This document shows, piece after piece, positions 17,546 through 25,946 of a DNA stretch of 64,000 nucleotides. This DNA is from Chryseobacterium koreense CCUG 49689 (GTDB lineage: Bacteria > Bacteroidota > Bacteroidia > Flavobacteriales > Weeksellaceae). The stretch's first letter is position 1. Each line of letters opens with the position of its first letter. The stretch is taken from contig NZ_LFNG01000002.1 in assembly GCF_001045435.1 (NCBI RefSeq), forward strand, positions 92,903 to 156,902. Direction: 5' to 3'. The translations under genes and the position numbers were made by a program. Under the pieces are notes generated by a model, which saw only the letters and a program-made list of their open reading frames with translations, was not told the DNA's origin and ran no database searches.

Positions 17546-18232
17546 CTATTTTTTATTTAGATTGGCATTCACAAAGGCTGCAAGTCTTTTGGTGTCTCCT
17601 CCGTAATGATGGTCTCCGTGAAGGTGGAGCAAACTGTAATTTTTGAGCTTGATTTGCGACAGTGGGAAGTGATAAAATTCAAAATCGCTCACAATCAGAG
17701 TGAATGGAACGTTTCTCAAATTGTTGATTTCATTCAAAACACTGTATCCATATTCTTTTTCCCCGGTCACATATTCGGCGAGGTGGATCTCGAAATCATT
17801 CACTTTTGAAGGTCCGATAATGACCAGGTTTTGAATATTTTTTTTGAAATCTTCATCCAGTCTGTTGTAGATAAATGGCGCAACATCCGCTCCGTAAGAA
17901 AAGCCGACGAGAATTATTTTTTTGTTGGTCCGGTTTGCGGTGATTTCCTTTAAGAATTTCTCGGTATCTTCTGCAGTACTTTCCGGAGTGCGTTTGGTCC
18001 AGAAATATTTCCGGGTATTCAAGGCGAAAACGTCATATCCAAATTGATGCATATTTTGCCCGAAACTTTTAGAGAAAGAATTAAATCCTGCATCGCCGCT
18101 GATATAGAACAGTACCGGTTTTGAATCATTATTGCTATTCCACTGAGCCACCGGAAATTCATTCCGGTTCCCGCAGGAAAGGACGAATGCCAGTAGCAAA
18201 AAAAACGGTGAAAATTTGCGTGTGTTTTTCAT
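17546..18232 (-). CDS. VirJ/AcvB-like lipoprotein, putative lysyl-PG hydrolase
   Basis: This 228-residue alpha/beta hydrolase has a clear lipobox (AFVLSC-GN). It matches the VirJ domain: an early SGDAGF loop, the nucleophile elbow GFSYGADVAPF (Ser ~116), IIGPS and a late LHGDHHYGGD supplying the catalytic His. AcvB/VirJ proteins of alphaproteobacteria remove lysine from lysyl-phosphatidylglycerol and are often encoded next to the synthase. Here the gene starts 100 bases after the mprF stop on the same strand, supporting the same role at the periplasmic face. Activity is inferred from family and context. Confidence 0.82.
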   Translation of the reverse strand: MKNTRKFSPFFLLLAFVLSCGNRNEFPVAQWNSNNDSKPVLFYISGDAGFNSFSKSFGQNMHQFGYDVFALNTRKYFWTKRTPESTAEDTEKFLKEITANRTNKKIILVGFSYGADVAPFIYNRLDEDFKKNIQNLVIIGPSKVNDFEIHLAEYVTGEKEYGYSVLNEINNLRNVPFTLIVSDFEFYHFPLSQIKLKNYSLLHLHGDHHYGGDTKRLAAFVNANLNKK

Positions 18233-18332
18233 GGTGCGTCAGTTCCGCAAGTTATATTTCTGCCTGTTCCAATTAAACTTTTCAAGTTTGATGAGGCGTA
18301 ATTCCTAATAATTTCTTCCTGAATATTTTTTT

Positions 18333-20930
18333 TCATGATGAAACTGGTTTCATCACTTTGTTCAATGCCGCCGGAATTCCAACCAAATCAAAATCGCTGC
18401 CATAAACCAGGTATTTGTTTTCCCAGGAGTCGGCATATTTTTCCTTGAAGTCCCGTAAACTTTGGTAATGTTTGAAACTCCCGATCCGGTTATAGACAAA
18501 TTTCAGGATTTCTTCTGCTGTATTGTCAGCTGTTTTATCGCCACCCAAAGGAGTCAGTCCCAAATTGATGTATTTGAAATCCTTTGATTTTGCATATTCC
18601 ACCAATTTCACAATCATCGCATCCATGCTTCCGTTTGGCGCTTGAGAAGTTCGGCGGATCAAATCGTAGGTACATTCATCCGGTGCAAAATCCGGAATAA
18701 TGTTCAGAAAGGCTTCAATTTCGTCGTTATCGTTTTTCAGCAATATTAAATCTTGGTTCACAATTTCGGCGCGATTGAACATTCCCTGAGAGAAAACCAT
18801 TTCCGACTTGTTGAATTCATTCAACCATTCATCGGATATTTTTTGGATTTGATTTAAAAGTTCTTCGCTGTGCGGCGCAGTGCGTATCTCTGTTTGGTAA
18901 CCTTTTTTGTTCAGCGAACTCAGTCCGTTTCGCAAAGATTTTCTTTCTTTTCCCTCAAGTTTGAATTCCTCCACATGCATAATCGCTTCCTGACCCACGA
19001 AGAGTTTCTGCTTTTTTAAGCCATTAAAAAGGAACAGGCTTCCTTCATCAATTCTGTAATAAATAGGTTTTGCACCAATTTTTTTGGAATAATCCTCAAA
19101 TTCCTTAATCATGGAGATTTTGTCTGATGGTGCGCAAACCGGTTCTTCTAACACTACTGCGTAATTGTTGGCAATGCGGTAGGAAATGAAACCATCCTCA
19201 TTTTCAGAGAAGAAAAGTTGCTTGTCTTTAGAAATCTTAAAAAAATCAAGTGGTGAAGTTCCGTAAATGTTCACCAGATTTTCTGCCTGTTCGAAATCTT
19301 CCGAATCCTCCATGGAACCGGTGATTTTTCTCACATTGAAAACAGAAAATATAAGCAAAATCCAAAACGATATTCCAAGGAAATAGTTTAAATATTCGAA
19401 ATCCCGTGCAAATCCGGTTTTTGGCAAAAGATCATTTTCCTTAAAGAGCAGGAAGTTTTGGAAGGTGTAATAAAGTGCTTCGTTCCAGGTGAAATCAATG
19501 CCGAAATGGCGTTTGTCAATAAAATAAAAACTCAGGAAATTAAAAAGCACAAGTGCCGCCAAAACTCCCAAAATCCAGGAAAATCCGGTTCTGAAAACTT
19601 TCCCGCTGGATTTCAGTACATATTCTCTTCGGGTGAAAACCAAAATCAGAATGATGATAAATGCAACGAGGGCTTCTTCATAATCAAGCGCCTTCAGCAA
19701 ATTTCCGGCAAGCGAAATGATGGCGAGGATGAGCGCGAAATACCATCCCCGTTTCAATCCCCGGATTAAATAGGCAGAAGTGACGATGAGCAAAATCCCG
19801 GCGATCAGTGTGAGGATTTTGGAAAAATGCAGAATCCCTTCCGAAAAATAGAGTTGCGAAAAATGCAGTCTTTCCTTTAAAGGTGGAGTAATGACAGAAA
19901 TAATGTTGATCAATCCCAAAAGGAAAATCGCAATTGCAGGCAAAATTCTGGCGATGACTTTCCGGCCGTGCCAAAGAAATGCAAAAACTCCCAAAACCAG
20001 CGGAAGCCAAAACTCGAAAACCCTGTACAGCAAAGTGATTCCCAATCCCTGACTGTGCGAAAAACCGAAATTGGCGAGAATATAGATCAGCGAAAATTCC
20101 ACAGCGCCTAATCCTCGCAAAAATGGCGAAACCAGCATCAGCAAAACCGAAATCGTGTATCCCACGGCGGCAGCAGAAAAAGAACCTTCCGCACCAAAAG
20201 CATACATCGCGATCAGCAAATGGAAAATTCCGCAGAATTCTATTAAAACCGAGATGAAAATCGTCAGATAAAAACTTCGTGAATTGATTTCGCTACCAAA
20301 AACTTCATCAATATCGTCGATTTTTTTGGGATAATATTTTTCGGTGAGTTGATAAAGAATTCCTTTTGTCCTTAAAGAATTGACGAGCCAAAAAACCAGT
20401 GCTACAAAAATCCCAACTACGATCAACCAAAACCACGATTCCCCGAAATTTTTGTTGATCACTGCCGCATAGGCAACCACCGGAATTCCAACTAAAAAAA
20501 CGGTCAGAATACCGATGAATCCATAGATTGCACTCGCTTTGTGGATGTTTTGTTTGTTAGGGATCTTTCTTTGAATGGGTTTGGGAGTGAATGCGAGTGA
20601 AGAAATTCCACCTGCCGGAAGAAAAACGCTCAGGAAATTCCTTTTTAAAAAAAGTTCGATTCCATCAATTAGCGAAAGTTTGGTTCCCACTGTGCTGAAA
20701 CTCGCCACATACATCAATGCCTGCAAAACCACATACAGGAAAGTGAGCAAAATCCCGATGAAGATCCAAAGAGAATCCGCCTGTTTGAGCTGGGGAATGA
20801 TGGATGCCATCTCTTTTCGTTCGCTTCGGAAAAAAACGAAAGCAAGGAAAAGGATAAGTACAGCAAGAATCTCCTTCCAACGGATTTTTGAGATGATTGT
20901 TTTTATTGTGCTATTTTTAGGTTTGTCCAT
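18333..20930 (-). CDS. mprF: Lysylphosphatidylglycerol synthetase/flippase
   Basis: This 865-residue MprF-type protein has an N-terminal membrane half (~1-530, about 14 helices), matching the flippase part with its loop PAGGISSLAFTPKP. A C-terminal cytosolic half (~550-865) matches the aminoacyl-tRNA-dependent lysyl-phosphatidylglycerol transferase (DUF2156 fold: AMHVEEF-like strand, RKSLRNGLSSLNKKGY, TSQAPNGSMDAMIVKLVEYAK, YINLGLTPLGG). It transfers lysine from Lys-tRNA to phosphatidylglycerol and moves the product outward, lowering surface charge and cationic-peptide binding. Amino-acid specificity cannot be read from sequence. Confidence 0.92.
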   Translation of the reverse strand: MDKPKNSTIKTIISKIRWKEILAVLILFLAFVFFRSERKEMASIIPQLKQADSLWIFIGILLTFLYVVLQALMYVASFSTVGTKLSLIDGIELFLKRNFLSVFLPAGGISSLAFTPKPIQRKIPNKQNIHKASAIYGFIGILTVFLVGIPVVAYAAVINKNFGESWFWLIVVGIFVALVFWLVNSLRTKGILYQLTEKYYPKKIDDIDEVFGSEINSRSFYLTIFISVLIEFCGIFHLLIAMYAFGAEGSFSAAAVGYTISVLLMLVSPFLRGLGAVEFSLIYILANFGFSHSQGLGITLLYRVFEFWLPLVLGVFAFLWHGRKVIARILPAIAIFLLGLINIISVITPPLKERLHFSQLYFSEGILHFSKILTLIAGILLIVTSAYLIRGLKRGWYFALILAIISLAGNLLKALDYEEALVAFIIILILVFTRREYVLKSSGKVFRTGFSWILGVLAALVLFNFLSFYFIDKRHFGIDFTWNEALYYTFQNFLLFKENDLLPKTGFARDFEYLNYFLGISFWILLIFSVFNVRKITGSMEDSEDFEQAENLVNIYGTSPLDFFKISKDKQLFFSENEDGFISYRIANNYAVVLEEPVCAPSDKISMIKEFEDYSKKIGAKPIYYRIDEGSLFLFNGLKKQKLFVGQEAIMHVEEFKLEGKERKSLRNGLSSLNKKGYQTEIRTAPHSEELLNQIQKISDEWLNEFNKSEMVFSQGMFNRAEIVNQDLILLKNDNDEIEAFLNIIPDFAPDECTYDLIRRTSQAPNGSMDAMIVKLVEYAKSKDFKYINLGLTPLGGDKTADNTAEEILKFVYNRIGSFKHYQSLRDFKEKYADSWENKYLVYGSDFDLVGIPAALNKVMKPVSS

Positions 20931-21020
20931 AAATTAAGGGGGAAGAATCTGCATTAAAATACATTTCGTCCGTCTTGGGTTGGGCGCTGTTCCTATCGGT
21001 GCCGTCTATTGCTTTTTGTT

Positions 21021-21028
21021 CAAATGTA
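21021..21028 (-). promoter_or_regulatory. -7 box of mprF
   Basis: TACATTTG on the minus strand matches TAnnTTTG exactly, 90 bases before the mprF ATG and just after the macB stop. It suggests mprF has its own promoter and a ~85-base leader. Confidence 0.55.
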
Positions 21029-21050
21029 AGAAATTCAGGAAAACTGTCCA

Positions 21051-22280
21051 CTATTCATATCGAAGTGCTTCAATCGGATCTAGTTTGGATGCCTTCAATG
21101 CCGGATAATAACCAAAAAATACACCCGTGATCGCACAAACGATGAATGATAATATGATGGATGAAGTAGTAATGTAGGTTGGCCAAGATAAAAATGTTGT
21201 AACCAGGGTAGAAGCTGTGACGCCCAAAACCACACCGATAATTCCCCCGGTTATGCTGATCAGAATGGCCTCGATGAGGAATTGGAAAAGGATATCCTTT
21301 CCTCTTGCACCGATGGACATTCGGAGTCCGATTTCTTTGGTCCTTTCCGTCACCGAAACATACATGATGTTCATGATGCCGATTCCACCGACGATGAGCG
21401 AAATCCCCGCAATTGCCGAAAGAAGCACGGTAAGCAATTGGCTGGTAGAGCTCATCGTGGAAATTAATTCCGCTTGGGTTCGTACCGAGAAATCATCGCT
21501 GCTTCCATCCGGCGGCAATTTGTGTTGTTTCCGTAGAATGTTGGAAATATCGTCAGATGCTTGTGCGGAAGTGTTTTCGCTGGTTGAAGAGGCATAGATC
21601 GTTTGAACCCAGGTGATTCCTAAAAACCTCCGCTGTACCGTGTTGAACGGGGCGATGATCACATCATCTTGGTCCTGGCCAAAAGTATTGGCGCCTTTCA
21701 TCGCCAGAACTCCGATTACCGTCATCGGAACTTTGTTGAATCTGATGGTGCTTCCAATGGGATCTTCGCCATTCTTAAAAAGATTGTTTACCACGGTTTG
21801 CCCCAGAAGGCAGACTTTGTTGGACGAGGCGTCATCTCTTTGTGTGAAAAGCGAACCGTTTGATACGTCCCAGTCTCTGATTTTGAAATAGTTCACATTG
21901 ACTCCCTGAAGTTGGGTGGGCCAGTTGTTTGCACCACTGATCGCTTGTCCGTTGGTTTGTACCGCTGAGGAAACAGAGGAAATATTTTGAGAGCCCTTCG
22001 CAATGGCATCCGCATCTGCCGAAACCAAAGTCCGCAAACCGGATGCACCAATTCTGGCACCGCCGGAAACATTCACATTACTGGTCGGTCGGATGGTAAT
22101 CATGTTGGAACCCATCGAGGAAAGCTGTTCGCTGATGCTTTTTTTTGAACCCTGCCCAATTGCAGTCATCGCGATGACCGAGGCAACACCGATGATGATT
22201 CCAAGCATGGTGAGAAATGCACGCAGTTTATTCCGCAGAAGTGCTTTCCAGGCGATTTTGAAAAGGTTTGAAAATTTCAT
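21051..22280 (-). CDS. MacB-type ABC transporter permease
   Basis: This ~409-residue protein has one membrane helix at the start (FLTMLGIIIGVASVIAM), a ~230-residue periplasmic MacB core domain and three C-terminal helices with the FtsX signature (GIMNIMYVSVTERTKEIGLRMSIGARG). It is the permease half of a tripartite exporter; MacB uses ATP to push substrates from the periplasm through a MacA-TolC duct. The ATG at 22280 (MKFSNLFKIAWKALLRNKL) is chosen over one at 22394 because it lies 7 bases after the ATPase stop and starts at the conserved N-terminus. Confidence 0.92.
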   Translation of the reverse strand: MKFSNLFKIAWKALLRNKLRAFLTMLGIIIGVASVIAMTAIGQGSKKSISEQLSSMGSNMITIRPTSNVNVSGGARIGASGLRTLVSADADAIAKGSQNISSVSSAVQTNGQAISGANNWPTQLQGVNVNYFKIRDWDVSNGSLFTQRDDASSNKVCLLGQTVVNNLFKNGEDPIGSTIRFNKVPMTVIGVLAMKGANTFGQDQDDVIIAPFNTVQRRFLGITWVQTIYASSTSENTSAQASDDISNILRKQHKLPPDGSSDDFSVRTQAELISTMSSTSQLLTVLLSAIAGISLIVGGIGIMNIMYVSVTERTKEIGLRMSIGARGKDILFQFLIEAILISITGGIIGVVLGVTASTLVTTFLSWPTYITTSSIILSFIVCAITGVFFGYYPALKASKLDPIEALRYE

Positions 22281-22287
22281 CCGGTTT

Positions 22288-23052
22288 TCATTTTTTAGGT
22301 TGAATGGCGGTATCATCCGAAATCGGCAGATTTGCGAGTGCCTCTTTTGCGGATTTGATGTTGTCATTTTTTTGGTCCCTGATAACTCGTCCATCCCGCA
22401 AAGTCACGGTTCGTGTGCTAAAAGTTGCGATGTCCGGTTCGTGTGTCACAAACACGATCGTTCTGCCTTGGCTGTTCAAATCCTGCATCAAAGCCATGAT
22501 TTCATAGGAAGTTCTGGTATCGAGGTTTCCGGTGGCTTCATCGGCAAGGATCATCACCGGTTCGTTCACCAAAGCACGGGCAATTGCGACTCTTTGCTGT
22601 TGTCCTCCAGACATTTGGTTCGGAACGTGATCCATTCTGTCCTGCAATTTCACTGCAGCTAATGCCGTTATGGCTTTTTCGTGCCGTTCCTCAGACGAAA
22701 CATCGGAATTGTACAAAAGCGGAAGTTCCACGTTTTCTTGCGCGGTTGTCCTCGGCAACAGGTTATATGCCTGGAAAATAAAGCCGATTTTCCTGTTTCG
22801 CAATGCGGCAAGCTCGTCCCGGCTCAGGTTTTTCACATTCACGCCGTCCAGGATATAGTCGCCACTTGTAGGTTTGTCCAGACAACCCAGAATATTGAGG
22901 AGGGTGGATTTCCCGGAACCGCTGCTTCCCATGATGGTGACAAACTCGCCTTTTTCCACACTGAAGGAAACCCCTTTCAAGGCGTGCACAATTTCTTCAC
23001 CCATTTTGAAATTGCGGGTAATGTCTATTATGTCTAAAATTTTATCGGCCAT
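22288..23052 (-). CDS. MacB-type ABC transporter ATP-binding protein
   Basis: This 254-residue ABC ATPase of the MacB/LolD group has Walker [10 protein letters not shown] (~43), the Q loop in [11 protein letters not shown], signature MSGGQQQR (~147), Walker [14 protein letters not shown] and the H loop FVTHEP. MacB is a single fused chain in proteobacteria; here ATPase and permease are separate genes, common in Bacteroidota. A ~25-residue C-terminal tail is extra to the minimal domain. It sits 8 bases after macA and 7 before the permease gene. Confidence 0.94.
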   Translation of the reverse strand: MADKILDIIDITRNFKMGEEIVHALKGVSFSVEKGEFVTIMGSSGSGKSTLLNILGCLDKPTSGDYILDGVNVKNLSRDELAALRNRKIGFIFQAYNLLPRTTAQENVELPLLYNSDVSSEERHEKAITALAAVKLQDRMDHVPNQMSGGQQQRVAIARALVNEPVMILADEATGNLDTRTSYEIMALMQDLNSQGRTIVFVTHEPDIATFSTRTVTLRDGRVIRDQKNDNIKSAKEALANLPISDDTAIQPKK

Positions 23053-23060
23053 CGTTTAAT

Positions 23061-24338
23061 TTAATTTCTTGGCGAACCACCCTGATTTTTATTTCTGTTC
23101 GGTCTTTGCGGCAAGAATGGGCTTTTTGCCGTGCCGGGAGATTTGTTGCTTTCTTTTTTGTATCCGGTGATGATGTTGTCGTTCACATCAAGTCCAGAAA
23201 TGACCTGGATTTCGGTATCGTTGCTTTTTCCGGTCCGGATTTTTTTATGGGAAATGGTTTGGTTGTCGGCCGCCAGAATCCATACTCCGGATTCGTTTTT
23301 ATTTTGAGCGGTACTTCCGTTGTTTGGTCCGCCGTTGTTTCCACCGGCGTTTTTCCCGTTCCATTGTTTTTTACCATTATTAAAAGGGGAATTGATTTTG
23401 AAATTTTGGGCAACCAGACTATCGGGACGGAAACTTGTGGCACTCAGCGGAATTTTCATCACATTGGGAATATTGCTTGTCACTACAGAGATATTCGCAG
23501 TCATTCCCGGTTTCAGCTTCATATCGGAATTATCGGTTCCAATGATCGTGATGTAATTGACCACGTTTGATGAAACTGTCGGATGCATCCTTACTTCCGA
23601 AACTTCCCCGGCAAAGGTCTCATCGGGAAATGCATCCACCGTAAAAGTTGATTTTTGACCCACCAGCACATTACCGATGTCGGCTTCCGCAATATATGCC
23701 TGAACCTGCATTTTGCTCAGGTCTTTTGCTATACTGAACAAGGTCGGCGTGCTGAAACTAGAAGCAACGGTTTGTCCTTCGCTCACATTTCTGTTTAAAA
23801 CCGTTCCGTCAATCGGCGCATAAATATTAGTTAAAGACAAATTCTTGTTTGCTGCGGCGAGCTGTGCAGTGGTTGCTGCCAATTGTGCTTTTGCGGCATT
23901 GTATTGATTTTGTGCAGTTTGAAAATCTGATTTGCTGATTGCTCCCACTTTGTATAATTGCGTCTGTCTGTCGTAATTGTTTTGGTTAAAGACAAGGTTG
24001 CTTTTCGCGCTTTCTAGATTGGCGCGGATTTGCAGCATTTGTTCGCGGAGCAGGGTAGGGTCGATCGATGCTAAAAGCTGTCCTTTTTTAACCTTGGAGT
24101 TAAAGTCCACATAAATGTGGTTAATTGTTCCCGAAACCTGGGTTCCTACCGCCACAGTATCTACGGGTTGCACTTTCCCTGTCGCAGTGATGCTGGTAGA
24201 AATGTCGCCGGTTACTGGTTTCGTGGTTTGCAGTTGAATTTTTATCTGGTCGTTTTTTTTGAGATAAAACCAAATTCCTCCGATTGCCACAATTCCTGCG
24301 ACTAACCAAATAATCCATCGTTTATTATTCTTTTTCAT
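23061..24338 (-). CDS. MacA-type periplasmic adaptor
   Basis: This 425-residue membrane-fusion protein has an N-terminal anchor (~10-26), a biotinyl-lipoyl hybrid motif (VAVGTQVSGTINHIYVDFNS), an alpha-hairpin coiled coil (~95-165), a second lipoyl half (IYAPIDGTVL) and beta-barrel domains. A Gly/Asn-rich insertion lies at ~320-345 and a basic, Pro-rich tail ends the protein. It bridges MacB to TolC. The start is three bases after the tolC stop, indicating strict co-translation. Confidence 0.93.
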   Translation of the reverse strand: MKKNNKRWIIWLVAGIVAIGGIWFYLKKNDQIKIQLQTTKPVTGDISTSITATGKVQPVDTVAVGTQVSGTINHIYVDFNSKVKKGQLLASIDPTLLREQMLQIRANLESAKSNLVFNQNNYDRQTQLYKVGAISKSDFQTAQNQYNAAKAQLAATTAQLAAANKNLSLTNIYAPIDGTVLNRNVSEGQTVASSFSTPTLFSIAKDLSKMQVQAYIAEADIGNVLVGQKSTFTVDAFPDETFAGEVSEVRMHPTVSSNVVNYITIIGTDNSDMKLKPGMTANISVVTSNIPNVMKIPLSATSFRPDSLVAQNFKINSPFNNGKKQWNGKNAGGNNGGPNNGSTAQNKNESGVWILAADNQTISHKKIRTGKSNDTEIQVISGLDVNDNIITGYKKESNKSPGTAKSPFLPQRPNRNKNQGGSPRN

Positions 24339-24341
24339 TTT

Positions 24342-25673
24342 TTATTGAAGTGTGATTTGGTTGGTAGAATAAAATTCGTAAATCTGTCTGTTCAGTACTG
24401 CCGAATATTTTGCCTGAAGGTAGTTCTGCAACGCCTGGATATAGAGCAATCTTTGCTGCTGCAACTGTACATAATTAATGGAGCCAATTTTCATTTCGGC
24501 ATTCACGATGTCTAAGCTTTGCCTGTTGAGGTCAAATTGTTTCTGTGCCGATTCATATTGAGAAACCGAGTTTTGCAGACTGATATAGGCTTGCTCGATT
24601 TGCTGGTTCAGGGTGAGTTGTGTGTTTTTCAGATTCAGATGGGCCTGGTCAATTTCAATCTTAGATTTCTCGATGCTGGTTTTATAGATCCTGTTGTTGT
24701 AAATGGGGATTCCCAAACTCAGTCCCACCGGAAGATAAAAATTGTTGCCCAATTGATTGAGGTATCCGCCGTTGCCAAAATTGTAACCTGTTGAAATATT
24801 CCCTACCAAATTCAAGGTCGGCTTGATGGAGGCTTGAGCCATTTTCAATCCTGTTTCTGCGTTTTGCACATTCAGCTCGCTGTACTTGATTTCCGGGCGG
24901 CTATTTTGTGCGGTGTTCTGGATTTCTCCTAAAGACCGGATTCCAGCAGAAACGGTGATGTTTTCGGGTGATGAAATTTGGAGGTCATAATCTGATGGAA
25001 GTTGAAGAAGCTGTTTTAGATTCAAAACATCGCTTCGCAAACTGTTCTGTGCCTGAACAAGGTTGAATTGGTCTTGGGCGAACTGGATTTCCAACTGCAG
25101 ATATTGCAATTTGGAAATGCTTCCGGCATTGTAAAGTTGGCTTCCCTGTTTCAGTTGGATTTCAGAGGTTTGGAGCAGGCTTTCGATGGAAACAATATTT
25201 TCTTTCATCATCAAAATGTTCAAAAATGCCTGTGCAATACTTACCGAAATGTTGTTCTCCGCTTCCTTTACCGATAAGTCAGACATTTGTAGCAGCAGAT
25301 TTTTGGACATTTCGTTATTCTTTATGTAATGGTCGTGGTACAAAGTCATCGAAGAATTGGCACCAATGCTTTGTGATTGCGCTCCATTTACATTTAGTCC
25401 GTTCTGGCCGTTGACCGCGAAAAGCCCTTGAGAAAAGGTTCCGTTCAGATTGGGATATTTCGCCTCTTTTGCCTGAAGCAAGTCCTGCTGCGCCGAATTC
25501 TTGGAAAGACGAAGGGAGTTGATGGAAATATTGTTTTGTTTGGCGAATGCGATGCAATTTTCCAAAGTCCATGCACTGGGATAATTGCTGCTTTGGGCAA
25601 AAACTCCGAACGGAACAAGTAAAATTCCTAGCAGAAACGCTTTTTCCATTATTGAACTTATGGTAATCATCAT
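24342..25673 (-). CDS. TolC family outer membrane efflux protein
   Basis: This ~443-residue protein has a signal peptide ending VFAQ and two repeats of long helices typical of OEP/TolC (WTLENCIAFAKQNN at the first, GLKMAQASIKPTLNLVGNIST at the second). It forms the trimeric outer-membrane duct of the exporter encoded behind it. The start is uncertain: ATG 25673 or ATG 25649 (MEKAFLLGILL), the latter giving a more normal signal peptide. It is the first gene of the four-gene efflux operon. Confidence 0.93.
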   Translation of the reverse strand: MMITISSIMEKAFLLGILLVPFGVFAQSSNYPSAWTLENCIAFAKQNNISINSLRLSKNSAQQDLLQAKEAKYPNLNGTFSQGLFAVNGQNGLNVNGAQSQSIGANSSMTLYHDHYIKNNEMSKNLLLQMSDLSVKEAENNISVSIAQAFLNILMMKENIVSIESLLQTSEIQLKQGSQLYNAGSISKLQYLQLEIQFAQDQFNLVQAQNSLRSDVLNLKQLLQLPSDYDLQISSPENITVSAGIRSLGEIQNTAQNSRPEIKYSELNVQNAETGLKMAQASIKPTLNLVGNISTGYNFGNGGYLNQLGNNFYLPVGLSLGIPIYNNRIYKTSIEKSKIEIDQAHLNLKNTQLTLNQQIEQAYISLQNSVSQYESAQKQFDLNRQSLDIVNAEMKIGSINYVQLQQQRLLYIQALQNYLQAKYSAVLNRQIYEFYSTNQITLQ

Positions 25674-25718
25674 GGATTTGATTTTTAGTTCTACAGAAAG
25701 TTAATCGCCGAATTTACA

Positions 25719-25744
25719 TTTAAGGTATTTTAGCTTACCTTAAA
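25719..25744. promoter_or_regulatory. Palindromic candidate operator of the efflux operon
   Basis: TTTAAGGTA-N8-TACCTTAAA is a perfect 9-bp inverted repeat, 46 bases upstream of the tolC frame. Two arms of this size and spacing fit a dimeric TetR- or MarR-type repressor. No such regulator lies next to the operon, so it would act in trans. Confidence 0.55.
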
Positions 25745-25946
25745 ATGAGATTAGAAGAATCTGAACTTAAAATTAATAAAAAATCACACTGCATTCATCA
25801 TCTTTCAAACACAGACTTTAACAAAAATAAATAGGAGCACCCTTTTCTTACCTAAATTTCACCTCACCAATTCATTGTTCCGCATCCATTTCAATTCCGT
25901 GATCGGTTATGATTTAACTTTTTGAAATCACTATTTGCGGTGCATG

